Origin: Candidatus Eisenbergiella merdavium
GTDB taxonomy: Bacteria; Bacillota; Clostridia; Lachnospirales; Lachnospiraceae
Assembly: GCA_019119595.1 (NCBI GenBank)
Contig: DWWS01000032.1
Span: 20,151-84,150, forward strand
DNA length: 64,000 bases
Direction: 5' to 3'
In this document: in pieces, positions 8,968 to 17,143 of the stretch
Position numbering within the stretch: position 1 is the stretch's first letter
Layout: each line of letters starts with the position of its first letter
Made by a program: the position numbers and the translations under genes
The notes under the pieces: model-generated
Told to the model about the DNA's origin: nothing
The model's input: the letters and a program-made list of their open reading frames with translations, nothing else
Databases searched by the model: none

Positions 8968-10335
8968 CTACTCCTTTTTCGCGGAAAGCTTTTTGTACTG
9001 CCTCAAAAACAGCAGACTGGTCACGGTAACGGCGATGGTATCCGCAACTGGCTCGGCGAGGAAAACGCCGAAGGGTTTGTCGCTCATGAACAAAGGCAGG
9101 ATGAAGATCAGCGGGATCAGCAGGATGACCTTCCGAAGGAGGGCAAGGAATACGGAGGTGACCGCGTTTCCGAGGGCGATGAAGGTCTGCTGGCAGGCGA
9201 TCTGGATGCCGAACAGCAGGGAGGCTGCCATATAGATCCGGATGGCCCGGACGGTATACTGGGTCAGCGCCGCGTCACTTGTGAAAATGGCGATAAATAC
9301 CTGAGGAAGGAACATGGCGAGGGCCCACATCAGCGTGCTGTAGCACAGGCAGGATACAAGCAGCAGGCGGAAGGCTTTTTTCACCCGATCCAGTTTTCCC
9401 GCCCCATAGTTAAAGCTGACAATGGGCTGTGCGCCCTGGGTCAGGCCCTGCAGAGGAAGCATGCAAAACTGCATGACGCTGGTGAGGATGGCCATTGCTC
9501 CCACCGCGATATCTCCTCCGTACTTTTGCAGCGAGGTATTGAAGCAGACGGAGATCACGCTTTCCGTAAACTGCATGATGAACGGTGAAATCCCCAGAGC
9601 GAGGCTGGGAAGAAGGATCGGGGCGGAAAGCCTCATGTTTTCAGGCCGGATCCGCAGGGTGCTCTTTTTCGAGGTGAGGAACACCAGAACCCAGACGAAG
9701 GAAACGGCCTGGGACAGGATGGTCGCCAGCGCCGCACCGCGCACGCCCATGTGAAAGCCGAAGATGAAAATGGGATCCAGAATGATGTTGCAGACGGCGC
9801 CGATGGCGACGGTGCACATGCCGGTCATGGCAAAGCCCTGTGCGTTGATGAAGGCGTTCAGCCCCAGCGAGATCTGGACGAAGATCGTGCCTATGGCATA
9901 GATCTTCATATAATCCCAGGCATAGCCGATGGTGTTTTCACTGGCCCCGAACATCAGAAGCAGCGGCCGGCCGAAAAGCAGGATGAGTGCGGTCAGGGCC
10001 AGCGCCATGAGAACCAGCATGGTGGTGCAGTTTCCCAGGATTTTTTCCGCGTTCTCCTTCTCGCCCTTTCCCATCATGATGGACGCCCTCGGCGCGCCGC
10101 CCATGCTTACCAGCGCGGCAAAGGCGGAGATCGCCATGATGAGCGGCATGGTCACTCCAACGCCGGTGAGGGCGTCGGGCCCCACATCCTTAATGTGGCC
10201 GATATACATACGGTCTACCATGTTGTACATGACGTTGATGATCTGTGCTGCGATAGCCGGAAGGGCCAGCTTGAAAAGAAGGCTCCCGATGGGGCCGTTT
10301 CCCAGATCGGCTTCCTTTGTGTGAGTTGTTTTCAT
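8968..10335 (-). CDS. MATE family efflux transporter
   Basis: This protein of 455 residues has about twelve hydrophobic segments and the MatE repeats. 'GPIGSLLFKLALPAIAAQ' and 'NMVDRMYIGH' mark the N-terminal half; 'QGLTQGAQPIVSFNYGAG' marks the second half and is highly typical of DinF/NorM-like exporters. It would export cationic compounds using a Na+ or H+ gradient; its substrate cannot be predicted. ATG at 10335 has GGAGG upstream. Another in-frame ATG at 10347 forms part of the recurrent ATGGAGG leader described in the findings. Confidence 0.93.
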   Translation of the reverse strand: MKTTHTKEADLGNGPIGSLLFKLALPAIAAQIINVMYNMVDRMYIGHIKDVGPDALTGVGVTMPLIMAISAFAALVSMGGAPRASIMMGKGEKENAEKILGNCTTMLVLMALALTALILLFGRPLLLMFGASENTIGYAWDYMKIYAIGTIFVQISLGLNAFINAQGFAMTGMCTVAIGAVCNIILDPIFIFGFHMGVRGAALATILSQAVSFVWVLVFLTSKKSTLRIRPENMRLSAPILLPSLALGISPFIMQFTESVISVCFNTSLQKYGGDIAVGAMAILTSVMQFCMLPLQGLTQGAQPIVSFNYGAGKLDRVKKAFRLLLVSCLCYSTLMWALAMFLPQVFIAIFTSDAALTQYTVRAIRIYMAASLLFGIQIACQQTFIALGNAVTSVFLALLRKVILLIPLIFILPLFMSDKPFGVFLAEPVADTIAVTVTSLLFLRQYKKLSAKKE

Positions 10336-10410
10336 ATTTACCTCCATGCCGAAGCCGTGCAGGGATACTTCCTGTCCTCAGGCCTCCGCTTTTTATTTTC
10401 CAATCATACG

Positions 10411-10444
10411 AAGGAAAAGGCGAGATGTCAACTGACACATCGCC
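10411..10444 (-). terminator. Rho-independent terminator of the histidine operon
   Basis: An inverted repeat (10419-10430 against 10433-10444, one 2-base internal mismatch) is followed on the minus strand by TTTTCCTT. It lies 24 bases past the stop codon of the last histidine gene and just before the MATE leader. Confidence 0.6.
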
Positions 10445-10467
10445 CTTTCTGTAAGACTTCCGCGTTT

Positions 10468-11808
10468 TCAGCGCTTGGCAAGCTCCTCCATGATCTCCTC
10501 CCAGGTGATGCCCTTTTCTGCCATGAGCACCATCATGTGATAGAGAAAATCGCAGATCTCATATTTGATCTCATTGGGATTGGGGTTCTTCGCTGCGATG
10601 ACGATCTCCGTCGCTTCCTCTCCCAGCTTTTTCAGGATCTTATCGATTCCCTTATCGAACAGATAATTGGTATAGGAGCCCTCCTTCGGGTGTTCCTTCC
10701 GGTCCAGGATCACGCCGTAGACCTCCTCAAAAACCCTTGCCGGATCGTGAGGGAGCTGCCTCTGCCCCTTTTCGGAGGAATTTTCGTCCCGGGAAGCCTT
10801 TTCGTTCTGAGCGTCCTGTGACGGGATGATGTCATTGAAAAAGCAGCTGTAGGAGCCGGTGTGACAGGCGGGGCCGATTTGCTCCACTCTTGCAAGAATG
10901 GTATCCAGATCACAGTCCGCGCGGAGGGATTTCACGTACTGAAAATGGCCGCTGGTCTCTCCCTTCACCCAGAGCTGCTTCCTGCTTCGGCTGAAGTAGG
11001 TCATTTTTCCAGTCCGAAGGGTGGCCAGGTAGGCTTCCTCGTCCATATAGGCCTGCATCAGCACGGTGTCCGTCTGCCAGTCCTGAACGATGACGGGAAC
11101 CATCCCGTCCGAGTTTTTCTTCAGCTCCTGCCAGGAAAAGGCAGGCTCTGCCCCGCTCGTCGAAACGCCGGCCTCCGCGGAAAGCTTTCGGATGGCCTCC
11201 AGCTCGCGGACGTTGTCGTTGACCAGCCTTCCGGCGATGCCATACAGGTTTTCCAGCTTCATCAGCTCGATCAGCTTATCCAGAGAAATGTCCGGCGGAA
11301 CCGCAAGGACGGGAACGGGACTGACGGACACGTCTGTTTTCAGCGTAAAAATATCCGTCAGCAGAACGCCGCTCACGTTTTCCGAAAGCAGGGCCGCAGT
11401 CTCCTTCAGGATCCGGCTGTTTGTGATCCGGGCGAGCAGCCTGTCGGGGCCGAATTTCAGGGAAACCTCCCTGGTGAGCTCCACATTGTCCTCTCTGTCA
11501 TAGTCCAGAACAGCCTGACGGCAGCCCGCGTAAAGCAGCTTTTTGACGTCCTCCATCCTGCGGATATGGCCTGCGCCAAGAACAGGGATGGAGACGGCGG
11601 AGCAGATCTCCCGGATCATATCGATGGCCTCGTCATGCGACCTGTCGTCTGCGGAAAGGTCGCAGACCAGAAGCTCGTCGCACTGACCGGCCTCGTAGCT
11701 TCTGGCAAGGGAAACCGGATCCGGACTGATTTCGGTCATGTCCTGCGCGTCTGCCACAGCGGTGTTCTGGTACAGCCAGATGCAGGGCACCATTTTTTTT
11801 GTCAGCAT
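10468..11808 (-). CDS. hisI: HisF-like/HisI/HisE fusion protein (phosphoribosyl-AMP cyclohydrolase and phosphoribosyl-ATP pyrophosphohydrolase)
   Basis: 446 residues with three parts. Residues 1-215 resemble the HisF/HisA barrel ('DPVSLARSYEAGQCDELLVCDL'-like segment, 'IPVLGAGHIRRMEDVKKLLYAG'). The family catalytic Asp near the N-terminus (PCLDV) is replaced in 'VPCIWLYQN', so this domain is probably inactive. Residues ~235-330 are HisI with 'YFSRSRKQLWVKGETSG', the DxDxD metal motif 'DCDLD' and 'GPACHTG'. The last ~95 residues are HisE with 'LGEEATEIVIAA'. The HisI and HisE parts carry out steps 3 and 2 of histidine synthesis. ATG at 11808 has GGAAG with 6-base spacing; the ATG at 11856 is less likely. 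Confidence 0.9.
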   Translation of the reverse strand: MLTKKMVPCIWLYQNTAVADAQDMTEISPDPVSLARSYEAGQCDELLVCDLSADDRSHDEAIDMIREICSAVSIPVLGAGHIRRMEDVKKLLYAGCRQAVLDYDREDNVELTREVSLKFGPDRLLARITNSRILKETAALLSENVSGVLLTDIFTLKTDVSVSPVPVLAVPPDISLDKLIELMKLENLYGIAGRLVNDNVRELEAIRKLSAEAGVSTSGAEPAFSWQELKKNSDGMVPVIVQDWQTDTVLMQAYMDEEAYLATLRTGKMTYFSRSRKQLWVKGETSGHFQYVKSLRADCDLDTILARVEQIGPACHTGSYSCFFNDIIPSQDAQNEKASRDENSSEKGQRQLPHDPARVFEEVYGVILDRKEHPKEGSYTNYLFDKGIDKILKKLGEEATEIVIAAKNPNPNEIKYEICDFLYHMMVLMAEKGITWEEIMEELAKR

Positions 11809-11916
11809 TGGTATCTTCCTTTCGGGTAATCTTATCAGTAAAAAGGTATGCGCCAATGTATTCTTTCAGGCGAAATCGCCGCGGAAACAGGCGTATGGAA
11901 CGGAGCGGGACGGCGC

Positions 11917-12510
11917 CTACAGGCTTCCCTTGGTGCTGAGCACGCCTTCGATCCGTTCATCCCTTCTGCACGCCATGTCAAGGGCCTTGGCAAAAGCCTT
12001 GAACATGGCCTCGGCCATGTGGTGGCCGTTGGTTCCGGACAGCATGCGGATGTGCAGGTTCATGCCCGCGCTGTAGGAAACCGCGTAGAAAAATTCCCGG
12101 ATCAGCTCCGTGTCCAGCTCTCCGATCATGGGAGCGCTGAAGCTGCAATCATATTCCAGCCAGGGCCTGCCGCACAGATCCACCGCGCACAGCGCAAGCG
12201 CGTCGTCCATGGGAAGGATGAAAAAGCCGTAGCGGCTGATCCCGGCCTTATCTCCCACTGCCTCCCGGATGGCGTTTCCCAGGACGATACCCGTATCCTC
12301 CACCGTATGATGGCCGTCCACCTGCAGGTCTCCGTCCACCTTTACCGTAAGATCAAACAGGCCGTGCCTGGCAAAGCCGTCCAGCATATGGTCAAAAAAT
12401 CCGATTCCCGTATGTATATCGCTTCGGCCGCTTCCGTCCAGGGCAAGCTGAAGCGATATATCCGTTTCCTTAGTCTTCCGTTTTATGAGGGCGCTTCGTT
12501 TTGTATCCAT
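11917..12510 (-). CDS. hisB: Imidazoleglycerol-phosphate dehydratase
   Basis: This Mn-dependent enzyme of 197 residues removes water from imidazoleglycerol phosphate (step 6 of histidine synthesis). Both metal-binding motifs are present: 'GHHTVEDTGIVLG' and 'GTNGHHMAEAMFKAFAKAL'. The N-terminus 'RSALIKRKTKETDISLQLALDG' region matches the monofunctional form, with no fused phosphatase. The ATG follows GGAGG with 6-base spacing. It lies 28 bases after hisD and 108 bases before the hisI fusion gene in the same operon. Confidence 0.96.
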   Translation of the reverse strand: MDTKRSALIKRKTKETDISLQLALDGSGRSDIHTGIGFFDHMLDGFARHGLFDLTVKVDGDLQVDGHHTVEDTGIVLGNAIREAVGDKAGISRYGFFILPMDDALALCAVDLCGRPWLEYDCSFSAPMIGELDTELIREFFYAVSYSAGMNLHIRMLSGTNGHHMAEAMFKAFAKALDMACRRDERIEGVLSTKGSL

Positions 12511-12538
12511 CCCTTACCTCCGCGTTTTCTGAGCCCGC

Positions 12539-13837
12539 TCAGGACTCCTGTTCAAATCTCACCCGGATGGAATTGGCGTGGGCCGTAAGCCCTTCCCTTC
12601 CGGCGAACAGCTCGATGTCCGCATGAGCCTTTTCAAGTGCCTGTCTGGAGTAGGAGATCAGGCTCGTTTTTTTCATAAAATCGTCCACATTCAGCGGGGA
12701 GAAAAACCGTGCGGTACCGTTGGTGGGCAGCACATGGTTGGGGCCGGCAAAATAATCGCCAAGCGGCTCGCTGGAATACGCTCCCAGGAAAATGGCGCCC
12801 GCGTTTCTGATCTTCGTCATCATGGCAAAGGGATCCGCCGTCAGGATCTCCAGATGCTCGGAGGCGATCTCGTTGGCGGCCTCCGCCGCCGCGTCCAGAT
12901 CGGGAGCGATGAGGATATAGCCGTAATTGTCCAGGGACTGCTTTATGATATCCCGGCGTTCCAGGACGGCAAGGAAGCCGTCGATCTGCTCCGACACCTG
13001 TTCGGCAAGTCCGCGGCTGGTGGTGATCAGGATGGCGCTTGCCAGCGTGTCATGCTCCGCCTGGGAAAGCAGATCCGCGGCCACATAACGGGGATTTGCC
13101 GTTTCGTCCGCGATCACCAGGATCTCGCTTGGTCCGGCGATGGAATCGATGCCAACATAGCCGAAGCAGGCTTTTTTGGCAAGGGCGACGAAGATGTTGC
13201 CGGGGCCGGTGATCTTGTCCACCTTGGGAACGCTCTGCGTGCCGAAGGCCAGGGCTGCGATGGCCTGCGCGCCGCCCATCTTATAGATCTCGTCCACGCC
13301 CGCCACGCTGGCCGCGGCCAGGGTTCCGGCGTTTACCTTTCCGTCCGCTCCGGGCGGGGTAGCCATCACAATGCGCTCCACGCCCGCCACCTTTGCAGGG
13401 ATCACGTTCATCAGCACGCTGGAGGGGTAGGCCGCCGTCCCGCCCGGCGCATAGACGCCTGCGGAAGCCACGGGTAAAAGCCGCATGCCCAGAATGGAGC
13501 CGTCCGGCTTCGTCTCAAACCAGCCGGGTCTGAGCTGCTTTTCGTGAAAGGCGCGGATGTTCGCCGCGGATTTTTCCATCACGGCAAGGAACTCCTCTCC
13601 CACCTGGGCGCGGGCCGCTTCGATCTCCTCCGCCGTAACGCGTAAGCTCTGCGCGTTCAGCTCGCAGTGATCCAGCTCCTTTGTATAGGAGAAAAGAGCC
13701 TCGTCTCCCTTTTCCCTCACGTTCCGGATGATGTCCGCCACCACCGCCTCATACTGCCCGTAGTTGTTCGGGCTTCTCTTTAAAAGATTGTCCAGAAGAT
13801 CTTTTCTGTTCTCCTGTGTAAGCTCCAGTATTTTCAT
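12539..13837 (-). CDS. hisD: Histidinol dehydrogenase
   Basis: 432 residues. It oxidises L-histidinol to histidine with two NAD+, the last step of the pathway. Clear motifs are 'VYAPGGTAAYPSSVLMNVIPA', 'KITGPGNIFVALAK', 'GPSEILVIADETANP', 'LLSQAEHD' and 'FAGPNHVLPT' (split here as separate segments). The Zn ligands Gln and His of 'SQAEHD' and the catalytic Glu-His region 'ASEHLEI' are intact. The ATG at 13837 has AAGGA five bases upstream; an in-frame ATG at 13858 is in the leader element. Confidence 0.97.
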   Translation of the reverse strand: MKILELTQENRKDLLDNLLKRSPNNYGQYEAVVADIIRNVREKGDEALFSYTKELDHCELNAQSLRVTAEEIEAARAQVGEEFLAVMEKSAANIRAFHEKQLRPGWFETKPDGSILGMRLLPVASAGVYAPGGTAAYPSSVLMNVIPAKVAGVERIVMATPPGADGKVNAGTLAAASVAGVDEIYKMGGAQAIAALAFGTQSVPKVDKITGPGNIFVALAKKACFGYVGIDSIAGPSEILVIADETANPRYVAADLLSQAEHDTLASAILITTSRGLAEQVSEQIDGFLAVLERRDIIKQSLDNYGYILIAPDLDAAAEAANEIASEHLEILTADPFAMMTKIRNAGAIFLGAYSSEPLGDYFAGPNHVLPTNGTARFFSPLNVDDFMKKTSLISYSRQALEKAHADIELFAGREGLTAHANSIRVRFEQES

Positions 13838-13860
13838 TTTAATCCTTATTCCTTTCATGC

Positions 13861-13879
13861 CGGAGCGCCCTTCGCTCCG
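13861..13879. repeat. Small hairpin next to the hisD leader
   Basis: CGGAGCG (13861-13867) and CGCTCCG (13873-13879) form a perfect 7-bp stem with a 5-base loop in the gap between hisG and hisD. It is part of the recurrent CGCTYCGG leader sequence seen before several genes here. Confidence 0.45.
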
Positions 13880-13907
13880 ACTGTTCCGACCGTTGCGGCG
13901 CTCTGGC

Positions 13908-14555
13908 TCAGCTCTGTGTTTCCCGCAGTCTTGCGATCAGCGACCGGATCCGTTCCGGCTGCATCTGCATGCTGACCGGATTGACGATCATCCTGGCCGA
14001 GATGGGGCAGACCTCCTCCAGCACCTCCAGCCCGTTTTCCCGAAGGGTGCCGCCAGTCTCCACGATATCCACGATCACGTCGGACAGGCCGACGATGGGG
14101 CCGAGCTCCACGGAGCCGTTCAGCTTGATGATGTCAACCGTCTGATTTTTCTTATTATAAAAATATTCCTTCGCGATGTTGGGGTACTTGCTCGCCACCC
14201 GGATCATCTTATGATGCTTCAGAAGCTCCTGCGCTCTTGCGGGGCCGCAGACGCACATCCGGCATTTTCCGAAGCCAAGATCCAGCACCTCGTAGACCCG
14301 CCTGCCTTCCTCCAGCAGGGTGTCCTTTCCCACCACACCGATGTCGGCCGCACCGTATTCCACGTAGGTGGGAACGTCCGGCCCCTTGGCCAGGAAAAAG
14401 CGCAGCTTCTGTTCCTCATTCACAAAAACCAGCTTCCGGGAGCTTTTATCCTTCATTTCCTCACAGGTGAAACCGATGCTTTCCAGAAGGGAAAGGGTTT
14501 TGTCGGCAAGCCGTCCCTTGGTGAGAGCAAAGGTCAGATATCTCTTTTCTTCCAT
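13908..14555 (-). CDS. hisG: ATP phosphoribosyltransferase catalytic subunit, short form
   Basis: It catalyses the first, feedback-controlled step of histidine synthesis from ATP and PRPP. The protein is 215 residues and lacks the C-terminal ACT-like regulatory domain, so it is the short HisG that needs HisZ, encoded just upstream. Motifs include 'LTFALTKGRLADKTLSLL', 'DVPTYVEYGAADIGVVGKDTL' and 'DVIVDIVETGGTLRENGL', the last being the PRPP-binding loop. ATG at 14555 follows GGAGG with 5-base spacing. The in-frame ATG at 14567 overlaps the ribosome binding site and would add four residues. Confidence 0.96.
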   Translation of the reverse strand: MEEKRYLTFALTKGRLADKTLSLLESIGFTCEEMKDKSSRKLVFVNEEQKLRFFLAKGPDVPTYVEYGAADIGVVGKDTLLEEGRRVYEVLDLGFGKCRMCVCGPARAQELLKHHKMIRVASKYPNIAKEYFYNKKNQTVDIIKLNGSVELGPIVGLSDVIVDIVETGGTLRENGLEVLEEVCPISARMIVNPVSMQMQPERIRSLIARLRETQS

Positions 14556-14592
14556 TCTTTCCTCCATGCCGAAGCATCATCCGCTCCGGCGC

Positions 14593-15900
14593 TTACCTTC
14601 CTGCGGTCTCCTGCGATACATCGATCCGCTGCATGCCGCCCTGTGCATCCAGATAAAGAAGCTGCTTCTGCTGATGCTCCGCCGCGGCCTCCAGATATGG
14701 TTGAAGGGCGGCAGGAGCCTGATTCGCTTCCGTTCCTGTGGCCGCTTTTGCCTGCGGTTCCGCTTTCGTTCCGGCGTCCGCCGCCTCTGTCTCCGCGGGC
14801 ATCAGCTCGGCGGGAACGCCTGCCGCCCTCTGCTCTCTTGCCAGCTTCAGCGCGTCCGCGAAGTGGTTTTTCTCATAGACGATGAGAACGCCCTGCGGCT
14901 TTCCATCCGGAAGGCGGTTCTGCCTGGAAAGCGCTTCCAGCAGATCGTCTGCAACCACCACGAAGCCGACGGCCGCCGCATCCTTTCCGAAATGGCCCAG
15001 CAGCCGGTCATAGCGGCCTCCCTTTGCCACCGCATCGCCAACGCCGTAGGTGTATGCCTTGAACACGATGCCTGTATAATAATTATATTTGCTCAGAAGG
15101 CCCAGGTCGAAGGAAACGTATTTTTCCACGCCGTACTGGCAGAGCACCTGATACAGCTCCTGCAGGCGTTCCACCGCCTGCAGGGAACGCTCGTTGTCCA
15201 CCAGGCCGGCCGCCTGCTCCAGGACGGAGACCGGGCCGGACAGATCGTAGACCTTCAAAAGAACCTGGGCGTAATCTCTGCGCACCTGGCTGTTTTCCAG
15301 AAGCTCCTGCGCGCCGAAGAAATTTTTCCCGGAGATCAGCTCTCTCAGTTCCAGCTCCGTTTCCTCATCCAGCCCCGCAAGGCTGCAGAGGCCCTTGAAA
15401 TATTCCACATGGCCCACGCTCACCTGAAAGTCCTCAAGCCCCGCCGCCCGCAGCGCCTCAACCAGCATGGCGATCATTTCCCCGTCCGCCTGCACGGAGG
15501 GCTCCTGCACCAGCTCCGCGCCGATCTGCGTGACCTCCTTCAGACGGCCCCGCAGGTTCGAGGTATTGGTGAAGGTGTTTCCCTGATAGGAAAAACGGAT
15601 GGGCAGCTTCTCTCCCATGAAATATTTGGCCGCGCATCGGGCCATGGACGGGGTAAAATCCGGCCGGAGCACCAGGGTGTTCCCTTCCTTGTCAAAAAAT
15701 TTGTACAGCTCCCTGGAGGGAGTGGTTCCGATGCTGCTTCCGAACACGTCAAAAAATTCAAAGGTGGGCGTCTGGATATCCTGATAGCCGAAGGAGGAAA
15801 GCACATGGTGCAGGCGATCCTCCACGGTCAGCTTTGTCCGGTATTCCGTTCCGTAAATATCCCGCACGCCCTCCGGCGTATGGATCAGCGGCCTGCTCAT
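14593..15900 (-). CDS. hisZ: ATP phosphoribosyltransferase regulatory subunit
   Basis: This is a histidyl-tRNA synthetase-like protein without aminoacylation function that forms the hetero-octamer with short HisG and gives histidine feedback. 435 residues. The class II synthetase core is visible: 'VEDRLHHVLSSFGYQDIQTPT' region, 'TLVLRPDFTPSMARCAAKYF' (motif 2) and 'GGRYDRLLGHFG'. Near residues 358-395 there is a low-complexity Ala/Glu/Thr/Lys insertion before the C-terminal strand, probably a disordered linker. It is the first gene of the histidine operon. hisA, hisF, hisH and hisC are not in the window. No T-box leader is seen in the 87-base upstream gap. Confidence 0.93.
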   Translation of the reverse strand: MSRPLIHTPEGVRDIYGTEYRTKLTVEDRLHHVLSSFGYQDIQTPTFEFFDVFGSSIGTTPSRELYKFFDKEGNTLVLRPDFTPSMARCAAKYFMGEKLPIRFSYQGNTFTNTSNLRGRLKEVTQIGAELVQEPSVQADGEMIAMLVEALRAAGLEDFQVSVGHVEYFKGLCSLAGLDEETELELRELISGKNFFGAQELLENSQVRRDYAQVLLKVYDLSGPVSVLEQAAGLVDNERSLQAVERLQELYQVLCQYGVEKYVSFDLGLLSKYNYYTGIVFKAYTYGVGDAVAKGGRYDRLLGHFGKDAAAVGFVVVADDLLEALSRQNRLPDGKPQGVLIVYEKNHFADALKLAREQRAAGVPAELMPAETEAADAGTKAEPQAKAATGTEANQAPAALQPYLEAAAEHQQKQLLYLDAQGGMQRIDVSQETAGR

Positions 15901-15987
15901 GCCTGTTTCCTCCTTTTGCTTTAATGAGTTAAAACATTACTCTGATAATTCGATAGCATACTACACCAGAAAACTATCAACACTATA

Positions 15988-16518
15988 CTAAATCCGCCGG
16001 ACGCTGTCAAGTATCGCGGCCCACTTTTCCTCGTCCGGAAGGTCTGAGCCCATGTCCTTTCCGTTGAGCTGCCAGAGCACAAGACGATCCCCCTCATAGC
16101 ATAGCTTTAAGGAAAAGAAGGGCACGTTCTCCTCAAGAAGGCGGAAAAAGATCAGATCCCCCTTCCACAGATTCAGCCCGGGAATGTCCTTTTTCGGCAC
16201 CCATTCCAGGAAGCCCTCGTCGCAGTCCGAAAGCGTCCCTTCAAATCCGTCCGCCGTATACAGGCACATGTACTCCGTGCCCCATTTGTCAGAAACAAAG
16301 GTGACCAGCCCGCGGAAGCGGTAGGAAGTGAGGATGAGGGAGGTCTCCTCCTTTACCTCCCGAAGCAGGCAGTCTTCGGGACTCTCTCCCGCCTCGGCAT
16401 GCCCGCCGATGCCGATCCATTTGTGCTCGTTCAGATCGTTTTTCTTTTTCACGCGGTGCAGCATCAGGTAGGAATCGTCCTTTTCCAGATAGCAGAGCGT
16501 GGTGACCGGTTTGTCCAT
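15988..16518 (-). CDS. Nudix hydrolase (MutT/8-oxo-dGTP diphosphatase-like)
   Basis: 176 residues. The Nudix box is complete, from the Gly of 'GGHAEAGESPEDCLL' to 'REVKEETSL', fitting Gx5Ex7REUxEExGU with Thr-Ser at the last variable positions. 'VTTLCYLEKDDSYLMLHR' at the N-terminus and 'GFLEWVPKKDIPGLNLWKGD' towards the C-terminus resemble the 8-oxo-dGTP diphosphatases common in Firmicutes. It probably clears oxidised nucleotides, but Nudix specificity cannot be assigned by eye. ATG at 16518 has GAGG five bases upstream. It is 80 bases downstream of recU. Confidence 0.9.
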   Translation of the reverse strand: MDKPVTTLCYLEKDDSYLMLHRVKKKNDLNEHKWIGIGGHAEAGESPEDCLLREVKEETSLILTSYRFRGLVTFVSDKWGTEYMCLYTADGFEGTLSDCDEGFLEWVPKKDIPGLNLWKGDLIFFRLLEENVPFFSLKLCYEGDRLVLWQLNGKDMGSDLPDEEKWAAILDSVRRI

Positions 16519-16598
16519 AAATTCCTCTTTCCGGAGCGTGTAATCGGGGTATGCCCTTTCCGGCTGCTTGCGACGCTCCAACGCAAACAATCGTGTTT

Positions 16599-17135
16599 TC
16601 AGTCCGGCCTGTCGTCCAGATCCTTCTGCAGCATGTCCAGATAGGGAACCAGCACGCTGCTCCTTTTGGGAAGGAAATACTCCGGATTCAGCTCTTCGTG
16701 GCGGAAGCTTTTTCGCCCTCCGTTTTTGGCCCTGTCCCAGAAAAAATCCAGATGGGCGAGGGGCAGGTAGTAAAACTCATCCCTGTGGGAATAGTAGATC
16801 AGAAAAAAAGCGATGCCGCCCTGGGCTTCAAATTCCTTCATGAAAGCGACCTGATGCTCATGGATGTTCGCCAGAGCGAAGGTGTCCTGCGCGCATTCCT
16901 TGGCGTCGAAGCAGACCGGAAGGCCCTGCACCGCGCCGATATAGTCCACCGTACTCTTCTGGTCAAAATAGGCCAGCGTGATGTGCCGCTCCTCCTTGGC
17001 GATGCGGATGGGCGTGATGGGCGTTGGGATCTTCTGGATGAGCGCAAGACCGCATTCCCTGTATTTTTCATTTGTCCGGTTGATCAGTTCCTCCAGGGTG
17101 GATCCCCGGAGGCCTCTTGAATTCCATGTAGCCAT
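16599..17135 (-). CDS. recU: Holliday junction resolvase RecU
   Basis: 178 residues. RecU cuts four-way DNA junctions during recombination and chromosome segregation in Firmicutes. Family landmarks are 'SRGLRGSTLEELINRTNEKY', 'IQKIPTPITPIRI', the catalytic 'KSTVDYIGAVQGLPVCFDAKE' (Asp and the Glu-x-Lys type pair), 'NIHEHQVAFMKEFEAQGGIAF' (just over the core) and 'LDFFWDRA'. The length is slightly below B. subtilis RecU (about 206). It lies eight bases after the pseudouridine synthase gene and not beside a penicillin-binding protein gene, unlike B. subtilis. Confidence 0.92.
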   Translation of the reverse strand: MATWNSRGLRGSTLEELINRTNEKYRECGLALIQKIPTPITPIRIAKEERHITLAYFDQKSTVDYIGAVQGLPVCFDAKECAQDTFALANIHEHQVAFMKEFEAQGGIAFFLIYYSHRDEFYYLPLAHLDFFWDRAKNGGRKSFRHEELNPEYFLPKRSSVLVPYLDMLQKDLDDRPD

Positions 17136-17143
17136 ATCGATCC

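Noticed and set aside
15901..15987. T-box leader for the histidine operon
   Set aside because: The gap is only 87 bases and lacks the AGGGTGGNACCGCG core; the same core is not seen before leuC or ilvB.
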